Below, in pieces: positions 52,938-61,358 of a DNA stretch of 64,000 bases (position 1 is its first letter; every line of letters begins with the position of its first letter). The position numbers and the translations under genes were made by a program. Source of the stretch: Streptomyces sp. SM11. Its GTDB lineage: Bacteria > Actinomycetota > Actinomycetes > Streptomycetales > Streptomycetaceae. The stretch lies in contig NZ_NEUE01000210.1 in the NCBI RefSeq assembly GCF_002910905.1, positions 1 to 64,000 of the forward strand. Direction: 5' to 3'. The notes beneath the pieces are model-generated. The model did not search any database and had not been told where the DNA came from. It worked only from the letters and a program-made list of their open reading frames with translations.

Positions 52938-53785
52938 GTGACTTCGACGGTCAGCGCGACGGTACGGCGACCCGAACTGAAGGACTTCCTGCGCAACCGG
53001 CGCGGCCGGATCACGCCGGCCGAGGCGGGGCTTCCGACGGGCGGGCGGCGGCGCACGCCCGGGTTGCGCCGGGAGGAGGTGGCAGTGCTCGCCGGGGTCG
53101 GGCCCTCCTGGTACCAGTGGCTGGAGCAGGGCCGGGACATCGCGGTGTCCCCGCAGGTGCTGGACTCGGTGGCGCGCGTACTGAGGCTGGACGACACCGA
53201 GCGGCGGCACCTTTACTCACTTGCCGGGTTGAACCCCCCGCTGCCGCAAGCGGCGCCGGATGTCGCGTACTGCGAAGGGCTGCAACGACTCATCGAGGCG
53301 TGGGCGCCCCATCCCGCGACGATGCTCGACCGCTACTGGAATCACGTGGCGTGGAACGAGTCGGCGCGCCTCGCGCTCGGCATGCCGGACGCCGACCGCA
53401 ACTGCCTGGTGGGGTTCTTCCGCCACGAGAGGTTCCGGCAGGGGGAGGGCCGGGCCCGGTCGTGGGAGCGGATCGCACCGACGGTGGTCGCCGCGTTCCG
53501 CGCCTCGGCCGCTGAGCGGCCCGACGACACGGGGTTTCGTGAGGTGATCGATGAACTTCTCCGTACCAGCGCTGAGTTCGCGGAGCTTGGGTCCGTCAGG
53601 ATGTCCAGGAGCTGGGCATGGTCGTCAACGAAGTACAGCATCCGGTCGTCGGCAAGCTCAGCTTCGAAAGCACCCAGCTGCGGCTGCCGGCGCGGCCGCA
53701 TCTGACCGTGGTGCTCTACAACCCGCTAGCCGGAACCGGCACTTCCGAGAAAGTGGAATGGCTCATTTCCACACATGCCGAGTGA
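52938..53785 (+). pseudogene. XRE-type regulator with MmyB-like ligand domain, single-base frameshift
   Basis: GTG 52938 begins TSTVSATVRRPELKDFLRNR; the helix-turn-helix is RREEVAVLAGVGPSWYQWLE. The MmyB-like domain follows (LIEAWAPHPATMLDRYWNHV, WNESARLALG). After FAEL near 53586 the frame becomes meaningless and would end at 53705. In the next frame the protein continues with VRQDVQELGMVVNEVQHPVV and a typical MmyB ending down to TGA 53785. Restoring one T (CTTGG to CTTTGG) joins the two parts as FAELWVRQDV. Either a sequencing error or a disabled regulator. Confidence 0.85.
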
Positions 53786-54130
53786 TCTGGATCACAGGGG
53801 CTCTCGTAAACCGACGAGCCCTTCGTGCGTGTGCGTTCCGACCTCCGCGGAGTTATCCATCCCTTGGACTCCACCGACCGCCTGCGGCACCGCTCTGACC
53901 TGCGAAGAACGAGGGATCCCTTACTTCGATCGAAATCACTTCTTGATCTGTTCGGCCGTAGATGCGAATGTGAAAGCACCCACCACGCACCAGCCCGGAT
54001 CGATTCTCACCTCATGCGTCCCGGCTGCGTTTTCCCGAGGCTCACCCGGCCTTCGAAGCAGAGCGTGCGGCACTCCGCACAGACTTTCACCTGTCTAGCT
54101 CACCCGGGGATGCTGATGCAGGACTTAGAT
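53786..54130. other. AT-richer region upstream of the biosynthetic operon
   Basis: 345 bases, clearly less GC-rich than the genes around it, without a supported gene. It probably holds the operon promoter. Just before the first gene stand in-frame ATG 54110 and ATG 54116 and a TTA codon at 54125. Confidence 0.5.
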
Positions 54131-55267
54131 ATGTTCACTCCAGGCCCCACCCACGTTCCGTTGGGTATCAGAATGGCGTCCATCGCCCAACTGACGCATC
54201 ATCGTACGGCAGATTTCAAGAAGCTTTACGAACGCATTCACGGCGGGCTGCAGAACCTATTCCGTACGAGCGGCCACGTACTGATGCTTCCGGCCTCCGG
54301 AACCGGCGCGATGGAATCCGTCGTCGTCAACATCGTGGAGCCCGGCGACACCGTCCTGGTCCTCGCCGCAGGGAAGTACGGTCGCCGCTGGGCAGAGCTC
54401 GGCCGCACCCATCTGGCCGATGTCCGGCTCCACGAGGCGCCTGACGGGGAGACCTTCGACCTCGCCGCCGTGGAGCGTGAGCTGGCGGCCGTGCGGCCCC
54501 GGCATCTGATGCTGACGCACTGCGAGACCTCAACCGGCGCCGTTCACGACGTGGAGCGCCTCGCCGCGCTGGGCCGACGGTACGGCGCCACCGTGGTCGC
54601 AGACACGATGACCTCGATCGGCGTCGAACCCTTCCACATGGACGAGTGGGGCGTGGACTTCGCCCTCACCGCCTCACACAAGGGCCTGATGAGCCCGCCG
54701 GGCGCCGCCTTCGTCGCCGTCGGCGAGAGAGGCTGGGACGCGGTCCGTCCGTCCCAGGGGTACTCGTACTGGAACTTCCACCTGCTGCGCGAGGCCGCGC
54801 TGGAAAGCACGGTCCCCAACACACCGCCGAACGCGACGCTGTTCGCCGTCGCCGCCGGCCTCGACCGGATCGAGGCCGAAGGGCTGGAGAACGTCTGGGA
54901 GCGGCACGCGCGCAGCGCGGCCGTGTGCCGGGCCGGTCTGCGGGCCATGGACCTGCCGTTGCTGCCGCGGAGCCGGCACTCCCACTCACTGACCGCCGCC
55001 GTGCTTCCCTCCGACGGCAGCGCCGACGGTCTCGTCGAGGCACTGCACGAACGATTCGGCATACGCATCGCCGGAGGCCAGGGCAGCCTCAGGGGGAGAA
55101 TCATCAGGATCGGCCACATCGGCTCGGTCTCTCCTCTCGACCTCCTCCCCGTACTGACCGCGTTGGAGATCCTCCTCGTGGAGCGCGGCATCGGGCACGA
55201 GCCCGGCCGGGCCCCGGCCGCCATGGCAGCCGTCCTGTGCGATCAGCAGGGAACGCGGACCGCCTGA
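54131..55267 (+). CDS. Class V aminotransferase, alanine/serine-glyoxylate type (378 aa)
   Basis: PLP enzyme of fold type I: MFTPGPTHVPLGIRMASIAQ at the start, LMLPASGTGAMESVVVNIVE for the PLP phosphate, THCETSTGAVHDVE, and Schiff-base Lys184 in LTASHKGLMSPPG. ATG 54131 is preferred because GCAGGA lies 7 bases upstream and the product then starts like its relatives. ATG 54116 or 54110 would add 5-7 residues and include a TTA leucine codon. It is separated by 323 bases from the next gene but points the same way, and probably supplies or removes an amino group in the downstream pathway. Confidence 0.9.
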   Translation: MFTPGPTHVPLGIRMASIAQLTHHRTADFKKLYERIHGGLQNLFRTSGHVLMLPASGTGAMESVVVNIVEPGDTVLVLAAGKYGRRWAELGRTHLADVRLHEAPDGETFDLAAVERELAAVRPRHLMLTHCETSTGAVHDVERLAALGRRYGATVVADTMTSIGVEPFHMDEWGVDFALTASHKGLMSPPGAAFVAVGERGWDAVRPSQGYSYWNFHLLREAALESTVPNTPPNATLFAVAAGLDRIEAEGLENVWERHARSAAVCRAGLRAMDLPLLPRSRHSHSLTAAVLPSDGSADGLVEALHERFGIRIAGGQGSLRGRIIRIGHIGSVSPLDLLPVLTALEILLVERGIGHEPGRAPAAMAAVLCDQQGTRTA

Positions 55268-55590
55268 GTCCCGCCTTCCCACCCATCGCGGCGGCCGGCT
55301 TGCGAGCCGCCCGGTCCGAGCCACCACCCCGCCCCTGATCACGGGCCGGCCCTTGGCCGCTGCCCCACTGCCGGCCGCCGACCCGCCAGAGATCGCCTCC
55401 CTCTGGATCGTTGCCTTCCTCTCCCGTTCTCCACGCCCTTCTCGCGTTCACCCACCGTCGCCACCTGGGGCCTGGCATCGTCGCGCCCTGCCCACGGGGC
55501 CCGTCCCGGCCCACCGTCACCCGGACACCGCGGGCGGCACCGCCCTGCCCGCTTCCGCGCAGCCCGATCGAATTCCCCTTTGGAGACCAC
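55268..55590. other. Intergenic gap inside the biosynthetic region
   Basis: 323 bases, C-rich on the plus strand, with no supported gene. GGAG at 55582 is the ribosome binding site of the DapA-like gene. It may hold a second promoter. Confidence 0.45.
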
Positions 55591-56490
55591 GTGTTGAGCA
55601 CCGAGACACGCCGCTACGTCGGCGCGTACACCACCCTTCTCACCCCCTTCGCCGCGTCCGGGGACCTCGACGAGGAGGCCCTGCGCCACCTGGTCGACTT
55701 TCAGATCGACAACGGCGTCACCCGGCTGTGCCCGAACGGCGTCACCGGTGAGGCGGCCGCGCTCACCGACGAGGAGAAACTGCGCATCACGCGGATCTGC
55801 GTCGAGCAGGCGGCGGGGCGCGCCATGGTCATCCCCGACATCGGCACCGAGAACCTGACCCGCACCCTGGAGCTGGCCAAGGAGGCCGAGAAGCTCGGCG
55901 CCGACGCCGTGCTCGCCTTCACGCCCTACCTGGACCCGCCCACCGAGCGGGGCCTGGTGGCGTACTTCCGCAAGGTCGCGGACTCCGTCGGCATCCCGCT
56001 GTTGATGCACAACCTGCCGGGCCGCACGACCGTCGACATCTCGCCGGCCCAGGTCACCGAGCTGGCGAACCACCCGAACATCATCGGGATGAAGGAGGGC
56101 AACCAGGACATCGTACGGATGCGCCGGGTGCTCCACCTGGTGCGCGACGCCGACTTCGTGGTCCTCGCCGGCAACGACTTCACGGCCCTGCCCGCCCTGC
56201 TGCTCGGCGGCCACGGCCACATCTCGGTGGCGGCCAACGTCATGCCCCGCCAGAGCCGCTCGATCGTGGAGGCCGCCCTCGCGGGCGACTTCACCACCGC
56301 GCGCGACCTGTACCTGAAGTTCGCCGAGTTCTACCGGGGCATCTACTTCGCCACGAATCCCATCGCGCTGAAGAAGGCTTTCTCCCTGGCCCACTTCGAG
56401 GTCGGCGAGCCGCGTCTGCCGCTGACCCCGCTGCCCGAGGACCGGGTCGGCGAGCTCGAAACGATCATGAAGGACTGCGAGCTCCTCTGA
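55591..56490 (+). CDS. DapA-family (class I aldolase/lyase) enzyme with altered active site (299 aa)
   Basis: GTG 55591 with GGAG upstream. N-acetylneuraminate lyase/DHDPS fold with Schiff-base Lys168 (IIGMKEGNQD). The three residues that act in dihydrodipicolinate synthase are all changed: the second Tyr of the TPYY-type motif is Leu114 (TPYLDPP), the first Thr of GTTGE is Val51 (NGVTGEA), and the YNxPxRT Tyr is His140 (MHNLPGRT). So a DHDPS role is unlikely. A pyruvate or other 2-oxo-acid aldolase, lyase or dehydratase acting in the surrounding pathway is more probable. Length is normal for the family. Confidence 0.88.
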   Translation: MLSTETRRYVGAYTTLLTPFAASGDLDEEALRHLVDFQIDNGVTRLCPNGVTGEAAALTDEEKLRITRICVEQAAGRAMVIPDIGTENLTRTLELAKEAEKLGADAVLAFTPYLDPPTERGLVAYFRKVADSVGIPLLMHNLPGRTTVDISPAQVTELANHPNIIGMKEGNQDIVRMRRVLHLVRDADFVVLAGNDFTALPALLLGGHGHISVAANVMPRQSRSIVEAALAGDFTTARDLYLKFAEFYRGIYFATNPIALKKAFSLAHFEVGEPRLPLTPLPEDRVGELETIMKDCELL

Positions 56491-56542
56491 GCCGGCGCAC
56501 CTCGCCACCACAGTCATCCCAACCCGTGAAAGGAAGCACAGG

Positions 56543-56920
56543 ATGAACCCGTTCCTCGATGTGGACGCCATGACCGAGGGCGTGTACGGCGGCGACGTCG
56601 TGCGGTCGCTGCTCTACGCGGCCGCCGACAACCCGGGCAGCCACGTCGTACGTGTGGCCATGGCCAGCACGGAGCCGGGCAAGGGCGGCCAGGTCCACCA
56701 CCACCCGAAGACGGACGAGACGTACTTCATCATCGCCGGCAGCGCGGAACTGGAGTTCGACGGAGAGCTGTACCAGCTCTCCCCGTCCTCCTGCGTCCGC
56801 ATCCCGCGCGGCACCAAGCACCGGATCTCCAACACCGGCACCGAGACCCTGCGCTACCTCGCCTTTCACATCGGCGACGCCGACTTCAACGGCGCGGTCG
56901 AGCACGTCAAGGCGGGCTGA
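56543..56920 (+). CDS. Single-domain cupin protein (125 aa)
   Basis: ATG 56543 with AAAGGAAG upstream. One cupin barrel: GKGGQVHHHPKTDETYFIIA holds His52-54 and the conserved Glu, and the second motif VRIPRGTKHRISNTG the last His. It should bind one divalent metal. Such proteins are isomerases, epimerases, dioxygenases or small-molecule binders. It lies 52 bases after the DapA-like gene and 6 bases before the oxidoreductase gene. Confidence 0.9.
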   Translation: MNPFLDVDAMTEGVYGGDVVRSLLYAAADNPGSHVVRVAMASTEPGKGGQVHHHPKTDETYFIIAGSAELEFDGELYQLSPSSCVRIPRGTKHRISNTGTETLRYLAFHIGDADFNGAVEHVKAG

Positions 56921-56926
56921 CCGCTC

Positions 56927-58186
56927 GTGGACCTCGTCATCGTCGGCGCGGGAAAGGCGGCGTCGCTCCACTACCGTGCGTACTCCCACCTCGCCCGCTC
57001 CGGTCTCCTAAACCGCGGGCGCGTCCAGTTCCTGGACACCACCCGCCGGGCCGGACCCGAGCTGGCGGCGCTGCTGCGGCGCGACCGGATCGCGGAGCGT
57101 GTGGTGGCCGGGCGCCAGGAGCTGGCGCCCACCGCACCGGAGTCGACCATCGTCGACCTGTGCCTGCCCAGCCGCAGCCTCGCCCCGGTACTGCTGGACT
57201 GGTGGCACGCCGGCTACCGCAAGTTCGTCATCGAGAAGCCGTTCACGGTCCCCCCGGAGCTGGTCGACGACGTCCGCCTCGTGCTGGCGACCTCCCAGGC
57301 CGTCCTGGTGCGCAACTACCTGCACTCCCAGGTGCACAGGGCGGTCCGGGAGCTGATCGACCTGTACGACCTCGATCCGGTTCTGTGCGTCACCAACTTC
57401 TCCAAGGACCGGCGAGCGGACAACCTGCGCGGACGCGGCGCCTCCAGTACGGCCGCGCCGACGGTCTTCGAGGTCGAGATGCCGCACCAGCTCTACATCG
57501 GCACCGACCTGCTCGGAGAACCCGCGCAGGTGGAGTACGCCGAGGACCTCGACCCGATGACAGCTCCCGACGGGACGCCGCTGCGGCTCGGCGAAGGTGT
57601 CCTCGTGGGCCGGGCGGCCCGTGGCGCGGCGTTCGTCCACTACTCCAACCTGCACTATCCGACCATCGTGCGCAGCCTGGACGTGTTCAGCCGGAGCGGC
57701 CTGTCGATCCACGCCACCTACGCGCCGATCTGCGAGGAGCTGGCCGACATCAAGGCCGGCGTGATGCTCTGCCGGGGCAGCACCGTCATCAACAAGAAGC
57801 TCTTCACCTCCGACGACAACATGCTGGGGATGATCTCCAGCGCCTTCGCGGCGCTGTCGTCGGCGGCTCCCGCCCAGGTCGACCTCGACGAGGTGCTGCG
57901 CAACTCGGACCTCATCCGGTCGGCCGTGGACGACCCGCCGGGGCACCGGCCGGGATCCGGCGCGGCCCGGGGCGACGTCCTCCAGGGCTGGGTCGCCGAC
58001 TCCTTCAAGCTGGGGCTCGGCGCCGGTATCGGGCAGGCGTTCCTGGCCTTCCTGGAACAGCGTCAGCGGGCCCGCCTCGCAGGTGTGCTGCCCGCCCTCG
58101 ACCCCGCCTTCCACATCGCGCCCGGCCCGGCCGGGAACCCGGCCGTCGCGGGCGCACCGCTCACGCGAGAGGTACTCGTCCCATGA
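56927..58186 (+). CDS. Gfo/Idh/MocA-type NAD(P)-dependent oxidoreductase (419 aa)
   Basis: GTG 56927. N-terminal Rossmann fold LVIVGAGKAASLHYRAYSHL and the family motif FVIEKPFTVPPEL (EKP Lys) at about 100-115. A C-terminal alpha/beta domain and a longer than usual tail with QGWVADSFKLGLGAGIGQAF follow. Family members oxidise or reduce sugar alcohols and sugar nucleotides. Its stop overlaps the VOC gene start by 4 bases (ATGA). Substrate unknown; with the sugar-nucleotide dehydrogenase downstream, a sugar-like intermediate is plausible. Confidence 0.85.
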   Translation: MDLVIVGAGKAASLHYRAYSHLARSGLLNRGRVQFLDTTRRAGPELAALLRRDRIAERVVAGRQELAPTAPESTIVDLCLPSRSLAPVLLDWWHAGYRKFVIEKPFTVPPELVDDVRLVLATSQAVLVRNYLHSQVHRAVRELIDLYDLDPVLCVTNFSKDRRADNLRGRGASSTAAPTVFEVEMPHQLYIGTDLLGEPAQVEYAEDLDPMTAPDGTPLRLGEGVLVGRAARGAAFVHYSNLHYPTIVRSLDVFSRSGLSIHATYAPICEELADIKAGVMLCRGSTVINKKLFTSDDNMLGMISSAFAALSSAAPAQVDLDEVLRNSDLIRSAVDDPPGHRPGSGAARGDVLQGWVADSFKLGLGAGIGQAFLAFLEQRQRARLAGVLPALDPAFHIAPGPAGNPAVAGAPLTREVLVP

Positions 58187-58653
58187 CGATCAAGGTCCAC
58201 GGACTGCTCCACGTGGCCATGGTGACGGAGGACATCGACCGGCTGACCGCCTTCTACACCGGTCTCCTCGGCGCCGAGGAGACCAAGCGGCTGGAGCTCA
58301 CCTCCCACCGGTTCGCCGAGGGCGTGGGCGTACCGGGCGCCAGGGCCACCACCGTCCACCTGCGTATCCCCGGCGCACAGACCGTCCTCGAACTCACCGA
58401 GTACGAGCGGTCCGTCCGCCCCGACACCGCCTCCGCCCCGTCGAACGCGACGGGCCTTCGCCACCTCGCCCTCGCGGTGTCCGACATCGCCGCGGCCACC
58501 GCCGAACTGCGCGACCGGAGGGTCGAGATCGTCGGCGGTCCCGTCGAGGTGGATGCCCCGGCCGAGGCCCGCGGCGTCAGGTTCCTGTACTTCCGCGACC
58601 CCGACGGCAACCTCGTCGAACTGATCCAGCCGCCCGCCGCACCCACCGCCTGA
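58183..58653 (+). CDS. VOC-family (glyoxalase/dioxygenase fold) protein (156 aa)
   Basis: Start ATG 58183 overlaps the preceding stop. Two beta-alpha-beta-beta-beta halves: VHGLLHVAMVTEDIDRLTAF with the first metal His, and GLRHLALAVSDIAAATAELR with the second. The ending FLYFRDPDGNLVELIQP carries the usual Glu metal ligand. Members include lyases, epimerases, extradiol dioxygenases and antibiotic-binding proteins. The catalysed reaction cannot be told from sequence. Confidence 0.88.
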   Translation: MTIKVHGLLHVAMVTEDIDRLTAFYTGLLGAEETKRLELTSHRFAEGVGVPGARATTVHLRIPGAQTVLELTEYERSVRPDTASAPSNATGLRHLALAVSDIAAATAELRDRRVEIVGGPVEVDAPAEARGVRFLYFRDPDGNLVELIQPPAAPTA

Positions 58654-58680
58654 GGCAAGGCCCCGCCGCACCCACCGCCC

Positions 58681-58728
58681 GATCCGGGCCCCGCCCGATC
58701 CGGGCCCCGCCCGATCCGGGCCCCGCCC
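58681..58728. repeat. Three tandem copies of a 16-base unit
   Basis: GATCCGGGCCCCGCCC repeated three times without change, in the only sizeable gap (106 bases) within the coupled part of the operon. A nearly identical 19-base CCCGCCGCACCCACCGCC-type segment is also duplicated at 58631-58680. The units can fold on themselves (GGGCCC core). Confidence 0.9.
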
Positions 58729-58759
58729 GCCCCCGACCGCTCAGAAGGAGCAACCGAGC

Positions 58760-59941
58760 ATGAGGATCGCACCGGTCCAACGCACCGAGACCGACGGCCG
58801 CCTGGAACTCTCCGTCGAGGTGTCCCACCAGGACGGCGTCACGACCGACCGCCTGTGGTTCCGCGTCGACCCGCGGCACGTACCGTACGTGACCGACACC
58901 ATGGACCCGTTCCTGCTGGCCACGCTCTTCCTGGCCATGCGCAAGGGCGAGAACCTGCACGTGGAGGGCCCGGTCTCGGCGACTCTCCTCGAGAACCTGG
59001 AGGAGTTCCAGGCCGCGTGGGTGCAGTGGCGCCCGGAGCGCTACAGCGTGGTCGAGCTCTCGGCCGACCAGGAGGTCCCGGACCGCGAGGGCCCGGACAC
59101 GCGCTCCGCGCTCCAGACCTTCTCCGGCGGCGTGGACAGCGCCTTCACCACCATCCGCCACGTCAAGAAGGAGGCCGGCCGCGGCTCGCTCGACCTGACC
59201 GGCGCGGTGATGGTGCACGGCTACGACATCCCGCTGGAGGAACTCGACGCCTACCGGGCGCTGTACACCCGAAGTGTTCCGCTGCTGCGGGGCGTCGGCG
59301 TGGAACTGCTGCCGGTCACCACCAACTTCCGCGAGCTGTGGCACAGCGACCTCAGCCACTGGGAGGACGCCTTCGCCACCGGCATGACCTCCGTACTGAC
59401 CCTGTTCAGCGGTCGGTTCCAGCACGGCGTCATCGCCAGCTCCGAGCCGTACGGCTCCCTGGTGCTGCCCTGGGGCTCCAACCCGATGACCGACTGGATG
59501 CTCTCCGGCGGACGGATGCGCATGCACCACGACGCGACCGGCATCGAGCGCAGCGACAAGGTCGCCGGCCTCGCCCGGCTGTGGCCCGAAGGCGCGGACA
59601 ACCTCCGCGTGTGCTGGCAGGGGGAGCAGAAGGACCGCAACTGCTGCCAGTGCGAGAAGTGCATCCGCACCATCCTCAACTTCAAGGTCAGCGACAGCCC
59701 GCTGCCGCCGTCCTTCCCGCACGACGTGACTCCGGAGCAGATACGCAGCCTGCGCGGTCTCGCCGAGGCGCACATCAACCCGCTGCGCCAGATCCTCGCC
59801 ACGGCCCGCCGCCGGGAGGTCACCGCCGACTGGGTGGCGGCCCTCGCCGACTGCATCGCGGCCAACGAGGACGAGCTCGCCCGGGGCATCAGCTACGAGG
59901 GCGGCTTCCCCCTGCTGGCCACGGCCGGGGGCGAGCGGTGA
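58760..59941 (+). CDS. PP-loop ATPase-like protein with C-terminal cysteine cluster (393 aa)
   Basis: ATG 58760 with AAGGAG upstream. The PP-loop SGGVDS stands at residues 122-127 (LQTFSGGVDSAFTTIRHVKK), after an N-terminal domain of about 115 residues. Near the C-terminus is NCCQCEKC with Cys295, Cys296, Cys298 and Cys301, preceded by LRVCWQGEQKDR. PP-loop enzymes adenylate a substrate with ATP and then add nitrogen or sulfur (for example QueC, ThiI, asparagine synthetase). The cysteine set probably binds zinc or an iron-sulfur cluster. Not a known biosynthetic enzyme by eye. Its stop overlaps the next start by 4 bases. Confidence 0.85.
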   Translation: MRIAPVQRTETDGRLELSVEVSHQDGVTTDRLWFRVDPRHVPYVTDTMDPFLLATLFLAMRKGENLHVEGPVSATLLENLEEFQAAWVQWRPERYSVVELSADQEVPDREGPDTRSALQTFSGGVDSAFTTIRHVKKEAGRGSLDLTGAVMVHGYDIPLEELDAYRALYTRSVPLLRGVGVELLPVTTNFRELWHSDLSHWEDAFATGMTSVLTLFSGRFQHGVIASSEPYGSLVLPWGSNPMTDWMLSGGRMRMHHDATGIERSDKVAGLARLWPEGADNLRVCWQGEQKDRNCCQCEKCIRTILNFKVSDSPLPPSFPHDVTPEQIRSLRGLAEAHINPLRQILATARRREVTADWVAALADCIAANEDELARGISYEGGFPLLATAGGER

Positions 59942-60267
59942 GCGGGGCCCAGTACGCGGTCACCGCCCGCTTCGACCTCAAGCCGGAAGGCGTCGAGGGC
60001 TTCGACGCCCTGGCCCAGTGGCGCATCGAGCAGGCGGCGGCCAACGAACCCGGCCTGGTGGGCTACGCGGTGCACCGCGTCGACGGCGAGCCGCTGGCCC
60101 GCGTGTTCTACGAGATCTACCGCGACGAGACCGCCTTCAAGGAGCACCGGGCCACGGAACAGACCGCCGAGTTCGGGCGGCGCCACGTGCCCTTCGTGCA
60201 GGGCCCGCCCCGCATCGAGTTCCTGAACGTGCTGTTCAGCGCGAACGGGCTCGCACCCCGCCCGTGA
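59938..60267 (+). CDS. ABM-type (antibiotic biosynthesis monooxygenase fold) protein (109 aa)
   Basis: GTG 59938 overlaps the preceding stop (GTGA). Dimeric ferredoxin-like fold: YAVTARFDLKPEGVEGFDAL, NEPGLVGYAVHRVDGEPLAR, and FYEIYRDETAFKEHRATEQT with the usual HxxT end. Family members oxygenate without cofactor or act as isomerases and cyclases. Small size is normal. Confidence 0.88.
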   Translation: MSGAQYAVTARFDLKPEGVEGFDALAQWRIEQAAANEPGLVGYAVHRVDGEPLARVFYEIYRDETAFKEHRATEQTAEFGRRHVPFVQGPPRIEFLNVLFSANGLAPRP

Positions 60268-60307
60268 CCGCCCGTCTCCTCCTCCAGACCTTCCGAAAGC
60301 AGGACGC

Positions 60308-60778
60308 ATGACCGCGCCGACCACCGTCTACCAGCCGCACCACACCGCCTTCTCCGTCGCCGACCTCGAGGCGTCCAAGACCTTCTACGGCTACTTCGGC
60401 TTCTCGCTCATCCTCGAGTGGACGAAGGAGGACAAGTCGCTGTCCATCACGCACCTCCAGCAGGAGGGCAGCGGCTACGTGCTGGAGCTGTTCCACTACG
60501 CCGCCAACGAGGACGGCCCTCGTTCGTCCTTCACCGTCGGCAACAACCTGCCCGAGGTCGGCGTGAAGCACCTCGGATTCAGCGTCCCCGACCTGGCGGC
60601 GGCCCGCGAGGAGATCATCGCCGCCGGTATCGGCGAGGTCACCGAGATCGCCCGCGGCCGCACTCTCGTCGACTACTTCTTCGTCATCGACCCGGACGGG
60701 ATGTACCTGGAGTTCGTCAACGACTCCCGCGGCCTGGACCCGGGCGCACCGCTGCTGCTCTCCGGCACGCAGAAGTAA
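60308..60778 (+). CDS. Second VOC-family protein (156 aa)
   Basis: ATG 60308 with GAAAGCAGG upstream. VOC fold with HHTAFSVADLEASKTFYGYF and VGVKHLGFSVPDLAAAREEI as the two halves and FFVIDPDGMYLEFVND at the end (Glu ligand). It is clearly different from the VOC protein at 58183. Possible glyoxalase-like isomerase, lyase or resistance protein for the product. Confidence 0.88.
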   Translation: MTAPTTVYQPHHTAFSVADLEASKTFYGYFGFSLILEWTKEDKSLSITHLQQEGSGYVLELFHYAANEDGPRSSFTVGNNLPEVGVKHLGFSVPDLAAAREEIIAAGIGEVTEIARGRTLVDYFFVIDPDGMYLEFVNDSRGLDPGAPLLLSGTQK

Positions 60779-60795
60779 GGAAGGAACACACCGAC

Positions 60796-61356
60796 ATGGC
60801 CGTCTCCTCGTTCATGGTGCCGCTCGGCACCCGCGCGCCCGACTTCACGCTGCCCGCCCTCGACGGGCGGACCGTCTCCCTCACCGACTACGCCGACGCG
60901 CCCGCCCTGCTGGTCGCGTTCCTCTCCAACCACTGCCCGTTCGTGAAGCACCTCGAGAAGGCGCTCGGCGCCTTCGCCGAGGAGTTCCCGCGGCTCGCCG
61001 TCGTCGCCGTGTGCAGCAACAACACCTCCGTCGCGCCCGACGACGGACCGGAGGGACTGCGAGACCAGGTGGCCCGGACCGGCTGGACCTTCCCCTACCT
61101 GATCGATGCCGACCAGTCCACGGCCCTGGCCTACCGCGCGGCCTGCACCCCGGACTTCTTCCTGTACGGAGCCGAGGGCACCCTCGGCTACCGGGGGTCG
61201 TTCGACGACTCGCCCCCCGGCAACGGGCGGCCGGTGACAGGTGAGAGGCTGCGTGCCGCCGTCACCGGCACACTGGCCGGACGGCCCGTCCCGGAGCCGC
61301 ACCACCCCAGCATGGGGTGCTCGGTCAAGTGGGCGCCCGGGAACGAGCCGGCCTGA
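60796..61356 (+). CDS. Redoxin-family protein (186 aa)
   Basis: ATG 60796 with AAGGAA upstream. AhpC/TSA-like thioredoxin fold: MVPLGTRAPDFTLPALDGRT, VAFLSNHCPFVKHLEKALGA with a single Cys in place of CxxC, and CTPDFFLYGAEGTLGYRGSF. A peroxidase or thiol-transfer role is possible; within a pathway containing a PP-loop enzyme it could handle sulfur or protect from oxidation. It ends 2 bases before the dehydrogenase gene. Confidence 0.88.
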   Translation: MAVSSFMVPLGTRAPDFTLPALDGRTVSLTDYADAPALLVAFLSNHCPFVKHLEKALGAFAEEFPRLAVVAVCSNNTSVAPDDGPEGLRDQVARTGWTFPYLIDADQSTALAYRAACTPDFFLYGAEGTLGYRGSFDDSPPGNGRPVTGERLRAAVTGTLAGRPVPEPHHPSMGCSVKWAPGNEPA

Positions 61357-61358
61357 CC

